Shown here in pieces: positions 44,666-56,135 of a DNA stretch of 64,000 bases. The translations under genes were made by a program, and so were the position numbers. Positions within the stretch are counted from its first letter, which is position 1. Every line of letters starts with the position of its first letter. The notes under the pieces were generated by a model that searched no databases, was not told the DNA's origin, and saw nothing but the letters and a program-made list of their open reading frames with translations. Source of the stretch: Balaenoptera acutorostrata (lineage: Eukaryota; Chordata; Mammalia; Artiodactyla; Balaenopteridae); the NCBI RefSeq assembly GCF_949987535.1, contig NC_080068.1, positions 80,067,254-80,131,253 of the forward strand, written 5' to 3'.

Positions 44666-45214
44666 GGACTTAGAGTTCTCAAGTCCTACTCTATTTCTGG
44701 GAGAAGGAAGGGCACTTCCTTGACAGTCTCCCTCCTCTCCTTCAATTCTCCCCCTGGGCTCCAGGTCATTTTGTAGTGATATAAGTTGTCCTCTTGGATA
44801 TGGTGCAGGTCCCAGGTGTAATGTCATCACTCTTTGGTCAGTTCTCACTGGCGGATCCATTTGCCTGAAGCAGATTCACTGGCCATTGTCAGAACTGATT
44901 TTACCCAATGACAAAGAATAGCTCCTTCACCTCCTTAGCCAGGTTGGGAATCTAAGTGTAAGTACCTATCACCCAATGGCTCTGGAGCCTCTTTGCTAGG
45001 ACCTATAATCCTAAGGTTAACAAATACCTTTCAAACTGAGATTGTAAACCAGAAGAAGCTTGTAAATGAAAATAAATATATTTAATCATGTAAACATTTT
45101 TATACATTTGTGAGCCAAAAAGTGCCATAAATAAAATTAGTAGAAAAATAATAGATTTGGGATAAAATGTAATACACATGACAGACCGAAGATTAGCATG
45201 TATAATATAAAAAG
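44666..45214. other. Nothing assigned
   Basis: No repeat or gene recognised. Confidence 0.35.
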
Positions 45215-46140
45215 AGCATTTACAAATTGGCACCAAAAAGAAAAGGACAACTCAAGAAAAATACACAGAAGATAGTAAATAGAAAATTCAGAAAAAGAGC
45301 TAATCCACATAGCAAAATTATTTAGCTCAGTTATGGTTAGGGAAATGCAAATGTATGCAACAATGAGATATCACTTTACTCCCATTATATGCCAAAAGGT
45401 TTTTAAATTGAAAACATCAAGTGACTATGGGATGGAATAAAAACTATGGGGTAGGGTGAAGAGGGTATTCTCCTGATTGAATACTGCTGATTGAAGCGTA
45501 AATTGTGACAGCCTTTTGGGAAACAATCTGACAGTGTCTATTCAAATTTAATAAATATCACATACCCTTCTACCCTTCAGTTCCACTCCTGGGAATCTAT
45601 CTCACAAACATAAAACCACCAGTACAAAGGACAAGTTTACAAGGATAGTTATCGTAACCTTGTTTGTTGTGACACACCTGGAAATAATGCCCAGCAGTAG
45701 GGGAATTGTCCAATAAATTATGCATACCCACACAAAAGGAGATTTTTAGAACAATTTAAAAAAGGAATGAGAGCTTGATCAGTTGGTTTAAAGGATTTCC
45801 AGGATGCATATTGAATAAAAAAACACAGGAGTGTATAATATGTTATTCTTGTAGAGTAGATAATAGCAAGTCTTTATTTCTTTGAATCATATACATCATC
45901 CTTTGTATGATTACACGTGCATGGAGAAAAATCTAGAAGAATACACCCTGGGCTATACGTGTTACTTGGTGGAGGCTGAGGTCCATGGTTGATAAACAAG
46001 AAGAGATAAGGAAGAGCTCAGGAGAGGAGAATCAAGCATAAAATGACAAGAAAAAAAAGACTCTTGGATATATTCACATTTATGAAAAATTATATATGTA
46101 TGTGTGTATAAAGAAACGAACTTTTGATTATTGAAAAGTT
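45215..46140 (+). repeat. L1M LINE 3' region
   Basis: Old sense L1: 'gggaaatgcaaatgtatgca', 'acaatgagatatcactttac', 'tccactcctgggaatctatc', 'taggggaattgtccaataaa' and 'ttatgcata'. L1MC/L1ME-like. No open frame. Confidence 0.75.
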
Positions 46141-46236
46141 TAATTGGAAAAGGAAGGGACAGCCTCTGACCATTTTTGTCTCATCATCAGGGAGATGCCT
46201 GCCCTGTTAGCCTGGTCTAGGACAAGGCCCTAAGTG

Positions 46237-46312
46237 TAAGTGTGTGTGGGTGTGTGTGTGGGTGTGAAAGAGAGAGAGAGAGAGAAGAAGGAGGAGGAGG
46301 AAGAAGAGGAGG
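46237..46312. repeat. (TG)n-(GA)n-(GAG)n compound microsatellite
   Basis: TG/GGGTG units pass into GAGAGA and then AGG/AAG triplets. The Glu-rich (+) and Ser-rich (-) frames here are artefacts. Confidence 0.95.
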
Positions 46313-46822
46313 AGAAGCACCCAGAAGTTCTCAAAGCAGTGAGGGAGGAGTTTGCTTTACACTCACCTCTCCTCTTATTCTTTCCCTCTCCCAGTATTCC
46401 ACTCCCCTGCCTTTCCAGAGTGAAGAAACAGAGAAAATGTGCATGTAATAACATCTGTTAGTGAGGCAATGAAGGACCAACAATGTCAGCAAGAAAAAGG
46501 GTTCTTTATTGTTTAGAGTTACAATCTGAAGTATATGAAGTCACCGTAGAAGGTACACAAGACCCATGGATCAGTTGCAGACCCTGGAATTTGAAGCCAG
46601 AAACCTGGGGCAAAAGACATAGAAGACCCGGGGAAGAAAAGAGGGAAACAGTAAACTGGAGTGACTTCTATTTCTATCAGCAGAGCAGACTAGACACCCA
46701 GAGCAACCCTCCTGCTGAAAACACCTAACATGCTAATATAACATTAACAAATGTACCTTTATAAACGTATCACTGAACTGGTAAGACAAGGACTTCTCAG
46801 AGGCCAGAAATAAAGTAAAAGT
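46313..46822. other. Nothing assigned
   Basis: No recognised repeat. An 81-codon + frame (46483-46728) has no family features. Confidence 0.35.
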
Positions 46823-46838
46823 AAGAATTTAGATAGGT

Positions 46839-47135
46839 GGGACTTCCCTGGTGGTGCAGTGGTTAAGAATCCACCTGCCAATGCAGGGGACACAGGTTCG
46901 AGCCCTGGTCCAGGAAGAATCCCACATGCCGAGGAGCAGCTAAGCCCGTGCGCCACAACTACTGAGCCTGCGCACCTAAAGCCCGTGCTCCGCAACAAGA
47001 GAAGCCGCCGCAGTGAGAAGCCCGCACACCACAATGAAGAGTAGCCCCTGCTCGCCGCAAGTAGAGAAAGCCCACGCACAGCAACAAAGATCCAATACAG
47101 CCAAAAATTAATTAATTAATTAATTTTTTTTAAAA
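46839..47135 (+). mobile_element. CHR-type SINE
   Basis: Head 'gggacttccctggtggtgca', B box GGTTCGAGCCC near 46895 and tail of ATTA units then T8/A6. A perfect 16-bp target repeat 'aagaatttagataggt' lies at 46823-46838 and 47136-47151. Body of the 'gaagccgccgcagtgagaag' type, lacking the cetacean short-form block. Confidence 0.96.
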
Positions 47136-47289
47136 AAGAATTTAGATAGGTAATCCACTTTGCTCTTGGGGGCTTAAGCCAAACCCTGGTGTCATTGAAC
47201 TTTTGTTTTGACGGTGAGAACTCAAAAGCTAGGTTTCATGCAAGAAAAGAAGCACAGGAAGTGCCCCCCTTGTGGATCCAAGAACTTAC

Positions 47290-48265
47290 AGGCCAACACT
47301 GTCAGTATTAGGGTATACTAGAAATAAACCCACCCCACAAAATCAGAAATAATATTAAAAGTAGGAATTAATAAAGTTAAATATAAACATACAACAGTGA
47401 AGGTCAATAAATCAGGTTCTTTGAAAAGTGCAATAAAGTTGACAAGCCTCAGACAATGCTATTCAAAAAAGAAAAATCATTCATTAAAAAAAAATATGAT
47501 ATGAATGAAAAAGTAAACTATAGTTGCTTCAGATATTAAAAAGATAGAATATATAAATAGATTTGTGCCCCAAATTGTAAACAGGTGAAAAGGAAAAATT
47601 TTTAGAAATTATAAAATACTAAAATGTTATCTAAAAGAGAAAAAAAACCCAATGATTTTATAGAAAATTTAAAAATTAAATCCCATAGATAAAAATATCT
47701 TCCCACAAAGTAAACATATCATTCCAGTCTTAGATAAATTCTTCCACAGAATAGAAAAACAGATAAGTCTTTCCATTTTATGAAGCTGGCATAACCCATA
47801 CTAACCACCAAGGACAGTTTGGAAAAGGAAAACTACAAGACAAATTTACTCATGAACATGGATACAAAAGCCTAAACAGAACATTAGCAAACTGAATCCA
47901 CCAATAAATAATAAAAAAGACAATACAACAGGATAAATTGACTACATTCACAGATCAAAAGGAAAAACATCTCATGATCATCTTAATAGATGCAGAAAGA
48001 TGTTCAATGAAATTCAACATCTATCATGATAAGAAAAATTAAGTAAACTAGGAAAAGAAAAAAGCACTATTCTTAAAGCTTACCACAAGCATAAATGGTG
48101 AATGCATAAAACTCAATGGCCAGGAGCCATTTCCTTCAAGATCAGGGCCATGACGACAATCTTCACTATTTCCACCTCCATTCAGCATCACCCAGGAGAT
48201 CCTGGCCAGCAAGAAAAAACACAGAAGAGAAATTATCTCCTGCAAAGTTGACTTTCTGTAAAAAC
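47290..48265 (+). pseudogene. L1M/HAL1-like LINE ORF2 fragment
   Basis: Sense L1 coding remnant: 'atcaggttctttgaaaagtg', 'ctcatgaacatggatacaaa', 'catctcatgatcatcttaat', 'agatgcagaaagatgttcaa' and 'acccaggagatcctggccag', the reverse-transcriptase region. Many stops and indels; old. Confidence 0.75.
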
Positions 48266-49454
48266 AGGTGACAAGAGAGGGGGGAGTTTTTAAATATCTT
48301 CTGCATATTATGTAAATTCAAGTCCTGCTAACTGTAAGACATTGCACAAAACATGGCATTTTTGGAGGGACATGCATAGAAGGCCCACATGCCCGGCCAA
48401 TATTACAGGTGAAGTAAGGAGTAATATTGGGGAATGCGAAAGGCTATTGGAAATCTTATACCATATCCAGCCTTAATGAATCACCACACACAGTAGGACC
48501 AAGTCAGTTCTGTGAGTGAAGGAATGACAGACCTCTTATTTTTCACTGTTCTTCCAGCAGCCACAGCCTGCCTGCATGCAGTTTAGAGCTCAATAAAGAC
48601 CCATTGGACAAGCTAGTCTAGGTAGAGATTCCTCTCCTGGCCACACACACACAAACAGTTGCTAGAAACAAACAACAAGAAAGAAACACCCTTGTGCAAA
48701 AGAAAACAGCTTTTCAAGCAACATATCTGTTCTCGTGGATATCTGGTCTGAGATATTCCCAGCATCCCCCTGGAGTTTAAGCATTTCTATCCAAAATCAC
48801 AGGATTCCATCAGAGGAGCAAAGAGTTGGGAGAAGAGACCGCTTTGGCCATAAAACAATTATGAGCCTTTCATGGTAAATGAGATAACGCAAATAAAATT
48901 GCTTTTTAAGTTTCAAACAGTATGCCGTTATCAGTCTTATTTTTGTAACAGTATTTATTCCTTGTCAGTGTCTACTTCAAAATAGAACCTCCCCTTACCC
49001 CTTTCAAGTTAGTTTTTATCTTTCATCTAAAAAATGTTTGTAATTTCTAAAGTTTCTCAATTTTGACAGTCCTCAGACTCTGAACTAAGCAAGGCTTTCT
49101 GTGATAATTAGGTTCTCAACTCTGGGGGATTTTGGTACTTCTGACAGCTTAAATTCTGGGGCAGCTTGAATTTCCTTCCTCTTTCTCTTCCACATTTTGC
49201 TTCCTTGATTTTTGTGTTTGGGGAAATTTTTTCTTCTCTTCTCCCTGAGTCCTACGTCATAGTCTCTCGTTGTTTAAAAAAGAAAATCTTACCCTTCCCA
49301 CCACCGCCATCACCCTCACATTCCCTTTATGGTTCTATTTCCCACAGTCCTTGTAGCATCCCAAGGATGATGACGGAAAGCACGTTGGACCAGAGCCAGG
49401 AGACCAAGGTTTCGCTGTAATCTCTCTTCCAGGTGTGGAGAGAAAAAGTTGGGT
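48266..49454. other. Unassigned; possible LTR end near 48560-48640
   Basis: A phrase 'gagctcaataaagacccatt' near 48588 looks like an LTR poly(A) region, but I could not define an element. No coding signal. The rest is AT-rich unique DNA. Confidence 0.3.
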
Positions 49455-49600
49455 TGGGTATGAAAGGTCCTGGGTTAAAGTCCTAGCTCTGATAGTTACC
49501 AGTTTATCTCATCTTGAGCAGGACATGTTCCCTCTGGGGGCCTCAGTTTCCTCATAGATAAAGGAAATGTTGGTTTACAGCAGGGATTCTAGAGCCCAGC
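49455..49600 (+). repeat. MIR SINE
   Basis: Contains 'aaagtcctagctctgatagt', 'gggggcctcagtttcctcat' and 'agataaaggaaatg'. Confidence 0.7.
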
Positions 49601-49844
49601 AGCAAATGTAAATGATGGAAACTGACTGGGTGGGAGGAAAGTGTCCAGAAGGCAGTAGGCAGCGGGGGGGATGCAGAGATCTTCAGGCACACGACCCCCT
49701 GCCGTGAGGACCTCCTACTCAACTACAGCAAGTCAACTCAACTACCATAGCAATTCGAGCTCTGTGCTGTCAGTCTTCTGATTTCTTAAGAGAGCCCTAA
49801 TATCTGGATTTTTATTTGAACTCTGCTGATCTTTTTCCTTCCAG

Positions 49845-50648
49845 CTTTTTTGACATATAATTGACATACAGCACTGTATAAGTTTGTGTACAAAATAATG
49901 ATCTGACTTGTATACATCACGAAATGATTATCACAGCAAGTTTAGCGAACATCCATCATCTCATACAGATACAAAATTACAGGAAGAGAAAAAAATTTTT
50001 TGCTTGTGCTGGGAACTCTTAGGATCTACTCTCTCAACAACTCTCATGTATAATGCACAGCAATGTTAGTTAGATTTATCATGTCGTACAGTACCTCCCT
50101 AGTACTTATTTATCTTATAACCGAAGTTTGTACCTCTTGACTGCCTTCATCCAGTTCCCCGTTCACCCCCGTTCCTGCCTCTGGTAACCACAAATCTGAC
50201 CTCCTTTTCTATGAGGTTGTTTGTTTTTGAAGTATAATTGACCTACAACACTGTGTTAGCTCCTGGTACACCACATAGTGATGTGATATTTCTACACGTT
50301 GCAAACTGACCACGATGAGTCTAGGTACGACATGGCACCATGCAAAGATAGTACGGAGCTCTTGACTCTGTTCCCCACACTGTACGTTTCATACCCGTGA
50401 CTCACTTATTTTGCAACTGGACGTTTGTACCTCTTAATCTCCCTCACCTACTTCTTTCTTCCCCCAACCTCTCTCCCCTCTGGCAACCACCTGTTTTTTC
50501 TCTGTATCTAGAAATCTGTTCTGTTTTGCTATGCTTGTTCATTTGCTTTGTTTTTTAGACTCCACGTGTAAGTGAAATAGTACAGTATGTGTCTTTCTCT
50601 GTCTGGCTTATTTCACTTTGCCGTGTTGTCACAGATGGGAAGATTTCA

Positions 50649-50692
<44 letters not shown>

Positions 50693-51190
50693 ACATCTTC
50701 TTTACCCATTCATCTACTGATGGGCACTCGGGTTGCTTCCATATCTTGGCTATCATAAATAATGCTGCAGTGATCATAGGGGTGCATATATCTTCTCAAA
50801 TTACTGTTTTCATTGTCTTCAGATGAATACCTAGGAGTGGAATTGCTGGATCATATGGTAGTTCTAGTTTTAATTTTTTGAGGAACCTCCATACTGTTCT
50901 CCATAGTGGCTGCACCAATTTACATTCCTACCAACAATGCATGAGGATTCCCTTTTCTCCACACCCTCACCAACACTTGTTATTTGTGGTCTTTTTGATG
51001 ATGGCCATTCTGACAGGTGTGAGGTGATACCTCATTGTGGTTTTGATTTGCATTTCCCTGCTGATTAGTGATGTTGAGCATCTTTTCAAGTGCCTGTTGA
51101 CCATCTGTATGTCTTCTTTGGAAGAATACGTTGATTTTTTATTGTTTGCTCAAAATTTTGTAAACCGTCATGGGCCTTTTTTGAGTAAAC
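49845..51190 (-). repeat. L1 LINE 3' region with duplicated 3' UTR module
   Basis: Antisense L1, 1.3 kb. The 3' UTR holds two related modules: 49850-50170 ('tataattgacatacagcact') and 50225-50450 ('tataattgacctacaacact'), each ending in a 'gtttgtacctctt' block. Then follow 'gcctggctta'-like 'ctctgtctggcttatttcac', 'gaatacctaggagtggaatt', 'gctggatcatatggtagttc' and 'tttgatttgcatttccctgc'. A (TA)18 microsatellite sits at 50652-50689. Confidence 0.88.
50652..50689. repeat. (TA)n microsatellite
   Basis: About 18 TA units inside the L1, probably grown from a short CATATA in the parent. Confidence 0.96.
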
Positions 51191-51959
51191 GCCTAGAGTC
51201 TAATTTGTATGATCCTAAGAATATGCCTGGTTGTTCTGCTGCTCTGGAATTTTCAGAGAAGCTTCCACCATCCTCCCTCCAGCTGGCCTGAAAGTTCTTG
51301 TTGGCTTGTATTGGGGTACCTCGGCCTCTGAGGCTTTGCTGCAGATCTGGGGAGTGACCACCTCTTTCTGAGGGGAGAAATATACTGGAGCTAGAATTTC
51401 CTCACAGACACAGGGTTCTCCTAATTCTGATGTCTTGGCTTAGAGTAAGAAAAGACGGAGCTGGCTATTGAAAATTCTGCATCTAGAACAGTCTCCACTG
51501 CTTGGAAAGAGCCAGGACCGTCACCTGCATCACTATGCAAATCTCCTCCCACGCACGACCTCTCTTTAGAAGTGGGGTGTACTTTCTTGTTCCCTTATCT
51601 GAAGTGAAAGGATTTCTGGAGTGTGAGCGTCCTCAGCATTCCATCTACCCTTGTAGATGCTGGAATTCTCGGTCTTTCCTTACTCCATTCTCTCACCCAT
51701 CACTAATCCTGCCCACACTGCTCTAAGTCATACATCTCACCACCAGGGAACCAGCCAGCCAATGTCCGGTAAGTCTGACCGTCCCCACTTCCCTCAGGGC
51801 CCTCTCACACTGGGTTCCTGAGGCCCCCAAAGGCCCTCCCCTGGCCAGCATCTCTTAGCCACTGATGCTCTGTTTATCCTTACAGCAGCTCATTTGACAA
51901 CACTGACTGACTTTCCTACACATCAGATTCCTCCAGAGCCACAGCCTGTAAGGAGATAA
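51191..51959. other. Nothing assigned
   Basis: No repeat or gene recognised. Confidence 0.35.
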
Positions 51960-52138
51960 CAGAACCAAATGGCTAAGAGCCCAAGCTCTAAATACAGAAA
52001 TACCTGCGTTGGAAACAATGAGGGCAAAAAAAATAAAATTCCTCCAGCTGCCATTTACTGGCTTGTGATCTCAGTCAAGTTGTTTCAAGTATCTAAGCCT
52101 CAACTGCCTCACCTGTGGAATGGATGTAAAATTAAATC
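51960..52138 (+). repeat. MIR SINE (part 1)
   Basis: Contains 'aatggctaagagcccaagct', 'ttactggcttgtgatctcag', 'ctaagcctcaactgcctcac' and 'ctgtggaatggatgtaaaat'. It continues at 52736. Confidence 0.75.
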
Positions 52139-52139
52139 T

Positions 52140-52542
52140 TAATGTTATAATTATGTGTTAATTGTATGTGTCTTTTATGTGCCTTGCTGGGGCCACGGTG
52201 CCCAGATACGTGGTCAAACGCTATTCTGGATATTTCTGTGCGGGTGTTTTGGGATGAGATTAACGTTTAAATGGGTGGAGTTGGAGTAAAGAAGATTGCC
52301 CTCCACACGTGGGTGGGCCTGTCCAGTCAGAGAAAGGCCTGAACAGAACAAAAAGACTGACCTCCTTTGAGCAAGAGTTACTTCTGCTAGCAGATGGCCT
52401 TCGGACTTCAACAGTGACCTCAACTCTTCCCAAGTTCCCAGCCTGCTAGCCCACTCTGCAGATTCCAGACGTGTCAACCTCCCATGAAGCCATGAGCCAA
52501 TCCTTAAAATCTCTCTCTCTCTCCCTCTCTCGATAGGTAGAT

Positions 52543-52590
<48 letters not shown>

Positions 52591-52735
52591 GTGATAGATC
52601 TAGATATACTGTATATAGTAGGTACAGATAAACTATGTGTTATATATCTATATCTGTATCTGTACCTTTCTATAACACACACACATTCTCTTGTCTTTTT
52701 TCTCTGGAGAACCCTGACTGATATAATCCCTCATT
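52140..52735 (+). mobile_element. ERVL LTR (MLT2-like) inserted in a MIR
   Basis: Starts 'tgttataattatgtgttaat', then 'ggggccacggtgcccagata', 'cgtggtcaaacgctattctg', 'ttgggatgagattaacgttt', 'attgccctccacacgtgggt', 'aaggcctgaacagaacaaaa' and ends 'tctctggagaaccctgactg'. No internal viral sequence. The CT-rich part has grown a microsatellite (52510-52591). The MIR continues on both sides. Confidence 0.85.
52510..52591. repeat. (CT)n-(GATA)n compound microsatellite
   Basis: CT units run to about 52531, then about 12 GATA tetramers (52544-52590). It lies in the naturally CT-rich part of the LTR. Confidence 0.96.
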
Positions 52736-52800
52736 GGGTTCCTGTAAGGATTACATGAGATGATGTTTATAAAAGGCCAGCCACGTGCCTGGTACGTACC
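52736..52800 (+). repeat. MIR SINE (part 2)
   Basis: The phrases 'gtaaggattacatgagatga' and 'ccacgtgcctggtacgta' complete the MIR begun at 51960. Confidence 0.65.
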
Positions 52801-54599
52801 AATCTCCGACCAAAAGATAAAAAGAGACAAATGATCCCAGCTGAGCCCAGCGCCCCTGGATGCTGGCACCGTCTCACCAGTAATGCTGCTGTCTGCTACC
52901 CCGGTTGCAGGTGGATGCAGGACCCACGTATAGGCTGGAGGAGGATGGAACGACGGCCACCCTTTCCGCAGTATTCTGGGAGCAAAGTCATCTATTTCAG
53001 AGCCATGGGCTCAGGTGTCCCTGTGGGGTACCTGCAGGTTTGGGGACCTTGTTGGCCACCTTTAGTTCCCTCTAAGACTGGGAAAGCCCGAGTCAGCTTA
53101 CTCAAAGGCCCCCAGGCGTTAGACCAGCCTAGAGAGATGGACCGCTAACCCAGAAGCCCGAACCCTAAACCCTCTCAAGATACTCAGACTCGCTGACCAG
53201 GCTACCATCAGGCCAAAGGTAAAAACTCTCACAGGACGTGCTAAATCAACAGACCATAAAAGGAAGCAAGGAAGACAGAAATACATTTTCTGAAAGGTGA
53301 GCCCTTCTACAGTCTAACTACCTTTTATTTACTTAGATTCCGGAAAGCTGGCCCTGCTGGGGCTTCGGCCAGACCAAAGGCAGCCTCCCTGCATCCACAG
53401 CTTTGCTCTCTCCACCACAGGCCCTGTTGGAGGGGAAGAATCTCGAAAACGTCCCCCCTCCCCTGACAAGCTGCTTCCTGGGAGCGGCAGCTCTGGGTTT
53501 CTGCCCTGATCATTCTTCTGCTTGAACAACCTCTGCTTTTACAAACAGACCCCGGCCGCTCTGAAGTCGTTTCTGTGCTGGAGCTCCTCCCAGGCCGCTG
53601 CATTGTTTTCATTTCCTGTGCTTCTGAACTTCTTTGTCATAATATTATCTTACAGCCCCGGCGCCGCTGGTCAGCAGGCAGGGTGATAGGCCATCCTTTG
53701 GCATCAGTGGAAATGTTTCGTTCAGCCTCTAATCGCAGCCCCTCTGAGGGGCCCTTTAGTAGCTGTGTTGCTAGTTAGGAGTGAATGTCACAGGAACGCG
53801 AGGCCTGACTTTGCATGCGGTTGATATTTTCCAGATAGGCTGCCCCATGTTGAAACTGGTTTGTGAGGACTCCTGTGGCCCAGCGAGGAACTGGAAAGTG
53901 GGAGTGTGCCACCCGGAGAGGTGGAGGTGGAAGACTGACTCTCCCTTTCACCTGTGTCTCCTAAGTCAGGTAAGTTATCAAAACCCTGGGAGCACCTGGC
54001 CCCAGGCCTGACCCGCATCCGCCAGCCTCCTTCCCCCTCCTGTGGACAAGCTGCCCAGGCGACTCCTTCCACGTGGCGACCTGGAAACCCCACTCCCATC
54101 GACGTGACAGACTTGCAGCCTCACTGCAGACACTCACTACAGAGGTGAAATCAGTAGTTCATACTTTCTCTCAGACCTCCCTGGTTATAGATTTCAGAGA
54201 CATGAACATCCGGGGAAATGGCTATTGGTGATTAAAAAACATTACTGTCAAAAGACACATTCTTATCTCAGAAATGTTAAAAGATAGGGTGGGGAGGTAT
54301 GTGTCTAAAATGGATAAAATACAATATTACAGACTTGATAGTATTTTAGTAGCTAAGTTATTTGTTTGGGGTACAAGGCATAGTTATTCTATCACCTTAT
54401 ATTATTAAGCATGTGGACGACTATGAAGATCTCAGTAATATATTACATTTTAATTGTTTTACACTTTATAACATATGTGAAAAGACTTCATACTCAAATT
54501 TCCCCCTTCATCCATCCAAGAAAACTCTGAAATTGTCAACTTGATTTCCCTCCTCTATCCAAGAAGAATTCCTTCTTCCTGGGAGAGAAGCTAAGTTAA
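52801..54599. other. Long unique stretch, nothing assigned
   Basis: 1.8 kb without a recognised repeat. GC-moderate from 52.8 to 54.1 kb. A perfect splice-donor-like CAGGTAAGT sits at about 53968-53976, but there is no acceptor-bounded open exon I can defend. Frames up to 105 codons show no family features. Confidence 0.4.
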
Positions 54600-54810
54600 T
54601 TTATATAATGAAGGGGGTGCAAGGGATAAATTAGGAGTTTGGGATCAAAATACACACACTACTATATATAAAATACTTTACCAACAAGGACCTACGCTAT
54701 AGCACAGGGAACTATACTCAGTATCTTGTAATAACCTAAAATGGAAGAGAATGTAAAAAAAAGAATATATGTATTTATATATACACACATATATATATAT
54801 ATATCTGTAG
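54600..54810 (+). repeat. Cetartiodactyl-type L1 3' UTR fragment
   Basis: Contains 'gggataaattaggagtttgg', 'actatatataaaatacttta', 'ccaacaaggacctacgctat' and 'agcacagggaactatactca', followed by an A/T microsatellite-like run (54753-54803). Confidence 0.85.
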
Positions 54811-55075
54811 ATTGCCAATCATGACACTGTTAAAAGTGATATTAAAAAGAGTTGTGCCCATCAATTCCACACCTAAGTATATACCCAAGAGAAATGAAAG
54901 CATATGTCCACACAAAGACTTCTATGCCAATGTTCATAGCAACATTATTCACAACAGCCAAAAAGTAGAAACAATCCAAATGTCCATCAACTGGTGATAG
55001 ATAAGCAAAAGGTTGTATACCCATACACTGGAACACTCTTCAGCAATAAAAAGGAACAAAATACTGGTACAAAAT
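54811..55075 (+). repeat. L1M LINE 3' UTR
   Basis: Sense L1: 'aagtatatacccaagagaaa', 'gccaatgttcatagcaacat', 'tattcacaacagccaaaaag' and 'ccaaatgtccatcaactggt'. Older than the piece before it. Confidence 0.85.
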
Positions 55076-55204
55076 CCACCCAGGTCTTCTGCATTACTGA
55101 AGCCAGCACTTGGATCCAGAAAGGGTGGGACTGTAGTGACAGAACTCAGACGACTATGGTCGTCATCATGAAGCAGTCCGAGACCCCCTGACTCTGAAGA
55201 TGAG

Positions 55205-55410
55205 CTGCAATCTATCAGGATCTTCTATGAGCCAGACGCTGTGTCAAGTGTTTTACAGGCATCATCTCATGTGATCCTTACCGTTATCCCCTAAGATTCG
55301 TACTGTCAGTCTCCCCTTTTACGGAAAAAGAAACTGAGGCTGGGAGAGGCTTAGTTTACTTTGCCAAAGGGTACACAACTAATTAGCAGGACTTCTAAGC
55401 TCATGCCTTC
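55205..55410 (-). repeat. MIR SINE
   Basis: Antisense MIR: 'ctatgagccagacgctgtgt', 'catctcatgtgatccttacc', 'aaagaaactgaggctgggag' and 'ttgccaaagggtacacaact'. Confidence 0.8.
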
Positions 55411-55558
55411 TCCATCATGCCATGGGTACCCTGGAATCAGTTCAGGAGCTGGGAGCTTTATGAGAGTCGGGGGCCAAGTTCACATTTCTGCTCCAGCAGG
55501 ATGAGCTTACCACTGCCCAGAGGAGGCCAGGCTGGGGGCGGAGAATGTCAGCTCTGTC
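55411..55558. other. Nothing assigned
   Basis: Short unique segment. Confidence 0.35.
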
Positions 55559-55572
55559 AAAGAGCCAGGCTG

Positions 55573-55748
55573 ATGGGAGGGGAGATGGGGGGAGAATGGA
55601 TACATGTATATGTATGGCTGAGTCCCTTTGCTGTGCACCTGAAACTATCACATCATTGTTAATCAGCTATACTACAATATAAAATAAAAAGTTAAAAAAA
55701 AATAAACTCAAGTGGAAAGACAAAAAAAAAATTATAAATGGAAAAAAA
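55573..55748 (+). mobile_element. Truncated cetartiodactyl L1 with compound tail
   Basis: Only the last roughly 100 bases of L1 are present: 'ccctttgctgtgcacctgaa', 'actatcacatcattgtta' and 'atcagctatactacaatata'. A perfect 14-bp target repeat 'aaagagccaggctg' lies at 55559-55572 and 55749-55762. After the L1 end and an A-run come 'taaactcaagtggaaagac', a second A-run, 'ttataaatgg' and a third A-run. This is a stepped tail. Confidence 0.9.
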
Positions 55749-55762
55749 AAAGAGCCAGGCTG

Positions 55763-55909
55763 CTGTCACGGATGTGACGACCCCAGGAGTAATGCTGAGC
55801 GACGTCCCGTGGCAGTTGGTACATCAGGTTTCTCTCCCAACCTGTGTTTGTATATTTTAAAAAATATGTTTCTATTCATTTTCTCTTATTTGTTTTGCCC
55901 CATTTTAAA
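55763..55909. other. Nothing assigned
   Basis: Short AT-rich segment. Confidence 0.3.
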
Positions 55910-56135
55910 GAGTATAGAGTTTGAAATTGGAAAAACCAGGATTTAAAACTGAATGCTCTGCAGTGTATTGCTGAGTGATCTTGGGGAATTTACTTAGAGC
56001 CCTGAGCCTTGTCTAAAATGAGCATAATTGGTCATACCTACCACACAGAGTTGTTTAAAGACTTAAACAAGATCCTTCTCTAGAGAAGGGCTTTGTAGGG
56101 TGCTACATATGTTAACTGTTATTCTAAAATTTTGG
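55910..56135 (+). repeat. MIR SINE
   Basis: Contains 'gctgagtgatcttggggaat', 'cctgagccttgtctaaaatg', 'acacagagttgtttaaagac' and 'gctacatatgttaactgtta'. Confidence 0.7.

Noticed and set aside
53960..53980. Perfect splice-donor match CAG/GTAAGT at the end of a unique stretch
   Set aside because: No matching acceptor or conserved open exon can be shown, and similar donor-like motifs occur elsewhere by chance (for example near 3405 and 35682).
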